Positions 5,493 to 6,673 of a DNA stretch of 6,673 nt are shown here, piece by piece. Each line of letters opens with the position of its first letter. The stretch's first letter is position 1. A program made the position numbers and the translations under genes. Below the pieces are notes generated by a model, which saw only the letters and a program-made list of their open reading frames with translations, searched no databases and had not been told where the DNA came from. This DNA comes from an uncultured Desulfovibrio sp. (GTDB lineage: Bacteria > Desulfobacterota > Desulfovibrionia > Desulfovibrionales > Desulfovibrionaceae), in NCBI GenBank assembly GCA_947176055.1, contig CAMWPE010000136.1, positions 1-6,673 on the forward strand, given 5' to 3'.

Positions 5493-5840
5493 CTATTTGC
5501 CTATTATTAACTTGCGTATTTTTGTAAAAAAGTTCGCCGTTTTCTCGCGTTCGGAAACCTTTGGAGCTTTCTCCGTCTCTGGAATCGGCCTTGATATATC
5601 CGCGTCGCTTTTAGAGGTTTTTGAGACGTCGCGGTTGTCCCGCTCCGCTTTTGCCAATGGCGTCTCGTCCTGAATTTCCCGGGGGAGATCCGCGGCGGCG
5701 GTGGTCTGAGAGGCGGTCGCCTTTTCTTGAGCGGTTTTTGAGAGAGCGTCCTCCTTTTGAGGGATCCTTGGGGGCGCCGCGTCCTTTGGAAGATCCTTTA
5801 AATAGACGGGGTCTGTTTGAGCCGCTTTGGATGCTTCCGC
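5493..5840 (-). other. Low-complexity C-terminal tail of the upstream hydrolase
   Basis: This segment encodes about 115 residues absent from the downstream paralogue, whose own tail is only about 15. It contains loosely similar pieces (PPRIPQKED, LPREIQDET, SRPIPETEK), suggesting decayed internal repeats, and finishes with a short amphipathic basic stretch, FFTKIRKLIIGK. Such an end could touch a membrane or a partner protein. No known domain was recognised. Confidence 0.6.
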
Positions 5841-6673
5841 GTCTTCCCGGGCGAGGATGTCAAAAATTTCTTTGCAGGTCTCCGGCCCTCCGGCCGCGTT
5901 GTGACCGCCGGGCAGGGAAAAGAGCTTCGCCTTATGAACGCCTTGCGAATAGAGGCCAGGCTTCGCCGGAGCGCCTCCGCCCAGGGCTTGCCACGCGGGA
6001 AGGAAATGTTCCCTGTAGTGGGTTTCGTCGGTCAGGTTCTGCAAGAGGACGACGCGAAAATTAGCGTTTTTCAGGCGCGGCAGGAGATTCAGTCTCTCCC
6101 CCATCATGCCGTCGAGTTTGTCCCAGTCGTGACCGTCCAGGACGTGCTCGCGGAAGAGTTCAAGCGCGTTGGGAATAAAAAATTTTTTAATATTAATTTG
6201 ACCGTTGACGGATATAGCAGTCGAACCCTCAAAATACGAGGCCAGGGCTATGGCCGAAAAGCCTCCGGCGGAAGAGCCATAGAAATAGATATTTCTGGAT
6301 TCCACGCCAAATTTTGCTGCTATGGCGCCGATTATGCCGGCCGCTTCCCTGATCATGTCATGCTCCGGGTCGCCTATAAGCCAGGAAACGCTTATTTCAG
6401 GAAACAACTGTTCCAGAGGATCCGCCATTACAAGGACGCGTCCCGGAAAAACTCCTTTCTTCGTCCAGGTCCAGCGAACGTAAACAGGATTAGTCCTTTC
6501 CGAGCCGACCGCGACCGCGGAGGGCAGAAAAATCAGCAACTTTTCCGGAGCTTCCCGCGCGACGTCTCCATTCTCAACGGCTTCTTTTCCCGGAGCTTCA
6601 TTCGCGGGAGCGACCTTCGGAGGAAAGTGCGCGAAATTATATTCGTATTTTCCCCTGATCGCCAGAGGAGCGT
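5493..6673 (-). CDS. Asp2-like alpha/beta hydrolase (upstream copy, 5' end beyond window) with long low-complexity tail
   Basis: The frame is open to the right edge of the window. A start at the TTG at 6539 is wrong, because the 44 codons upstream continue the match to the neighbouring paralogue (APLAIRGKYEYN against APLAIRGAYEYN). In the visible 392 residues the hydrolase core holds YGSSAGG (nucleophile serine codon at 6270-6272), NLTDETHY and LPGGH, the same triad layout as the downstream copy; by eye about half the residues are identical. Two additions set it apart. One is an extra stretch of about 19 residues rich in Ala, Glu, Pro and Asn just before the first core strand (APEKLLIFLP). 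The other is a C-terminal tail of about 115 residues (5493-5840), rich in Ala, Lys, Glu, Asp, Ser and Pro and ending in the basic-hydrophobic FFTKIRKLIIGK. The tail looks disordered. The stop is TAG. Probably transcribed with the downstream copy; role by analogy only. Confidence 0.7.
   Translation of the reverse strand, partial: APLAIRGKYEYNFAHFPPKVAPANEAPGKEAVENGDVAREAPEKLLIFLPSAVAVGSERTNPVYVRWTWTKKGVFPGRVLVMADPLEQLFPEISVSWLIGDPEHDMIREAAGIIGAIAAKFGVESRNIYFYGSSAGGFSAIALASYFEGSTAISVNGQINIKKFFIPNALELFREHVLDGHDWDKLDGMMGERLNLLPRLKNANFRVVLLQNLTDETHYREHFLPAWQALGGGAPAKPGLYSQGVHKAKLFSLPGGHNAAGGPETCKEIFDILAREDAEASKAAQTDPVYLKDLPKDAAPPRIPQKEDALSKTAQEKATASQTTAAADLPREIQDETPLAKAERDNRDVSKTSKSDADISRPIPETEKAPKVSEREKTANFFTKIRKLIIGK

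Noticed and set aside
6537..6539. TTG as the start of the upstream hydrolase
   Set aside because: The 44 codons before it remain open and match the paralogue, so the true start is beyond the window.
1..6673. CRISPR array, tRNA, rRNA, insertion sequence or integrase
   Set aside because: No regularly spaced repeats, RNA gene signatures, transposase motifs or terminal inverted repeats were seen.

Overview
The window looks like an ordinary chromosomal stretch of a bacterium with about half G+C and an anaerobic or facultative lifestyle. The anaerobic pointer is a class III ribonucleotide reductase gene (nrdD). TGA ends three other genes that look full length (umuC, cutA and the first Asp2-like gene), so TGA is a normal stop here. 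I cannot fix the phylum. An anaerobic Gram-negative lineage (Desulfobacterota- or Spirochaete-like) is a guess from gene content only.

Layout. (1) Positions 12-791, minus strand: the N-terminal third of nrdD, ending at an in-frame TGA 11 bases from the window edge. (2) Positions 792-1408: a 617-bp divergent intergenic region with an AT-rich core (901-1140, 72 of 240 bases G or C). It holds a strong-looking nrdD promoter on the minus strand, a -10-like box towards umuC, several perfect palindromes, and a tandem 11-bp duplication of the umuC ribosome-binding site and start codon. (3) Positions 1409-4189, plus strand: a tight three-gene run, umuC (error-prone polymerase V catalytic subunit), cutA (CutA1 family) and a GT4-type glycosyltransferase whose donor-binding residues look lost. 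(4) Positions 4190-4307: a convergent gap with weak hairpins. (5) Positions 4308-6673, minus strand: two tandem paralogues of an alpha/beta-hydrolase family resembling accessory-Sec Asp2, each with an intact G-S-S-x-G nucleophile motif. The upstream copy runs off the window and carries a long low-complexity tail.

How the genes relate. nrdD and umuC both serve DNA metabolism but are divergently transcribed. The glycosyltransferase and the two Asp2-like hydrolases may belong to a surface-glycan or glycoprotein modification locus. That is inferred from family and neighbourhood, and no SecA2/SecY2 or target adhesin is visible. The main points of interest are the in-frame stop in nrdD, the duplicated umuC start region, an orphan umuC without umuD, the apparently donor-site-dead glycosyltransferase, and the diverged hydrolase pair.
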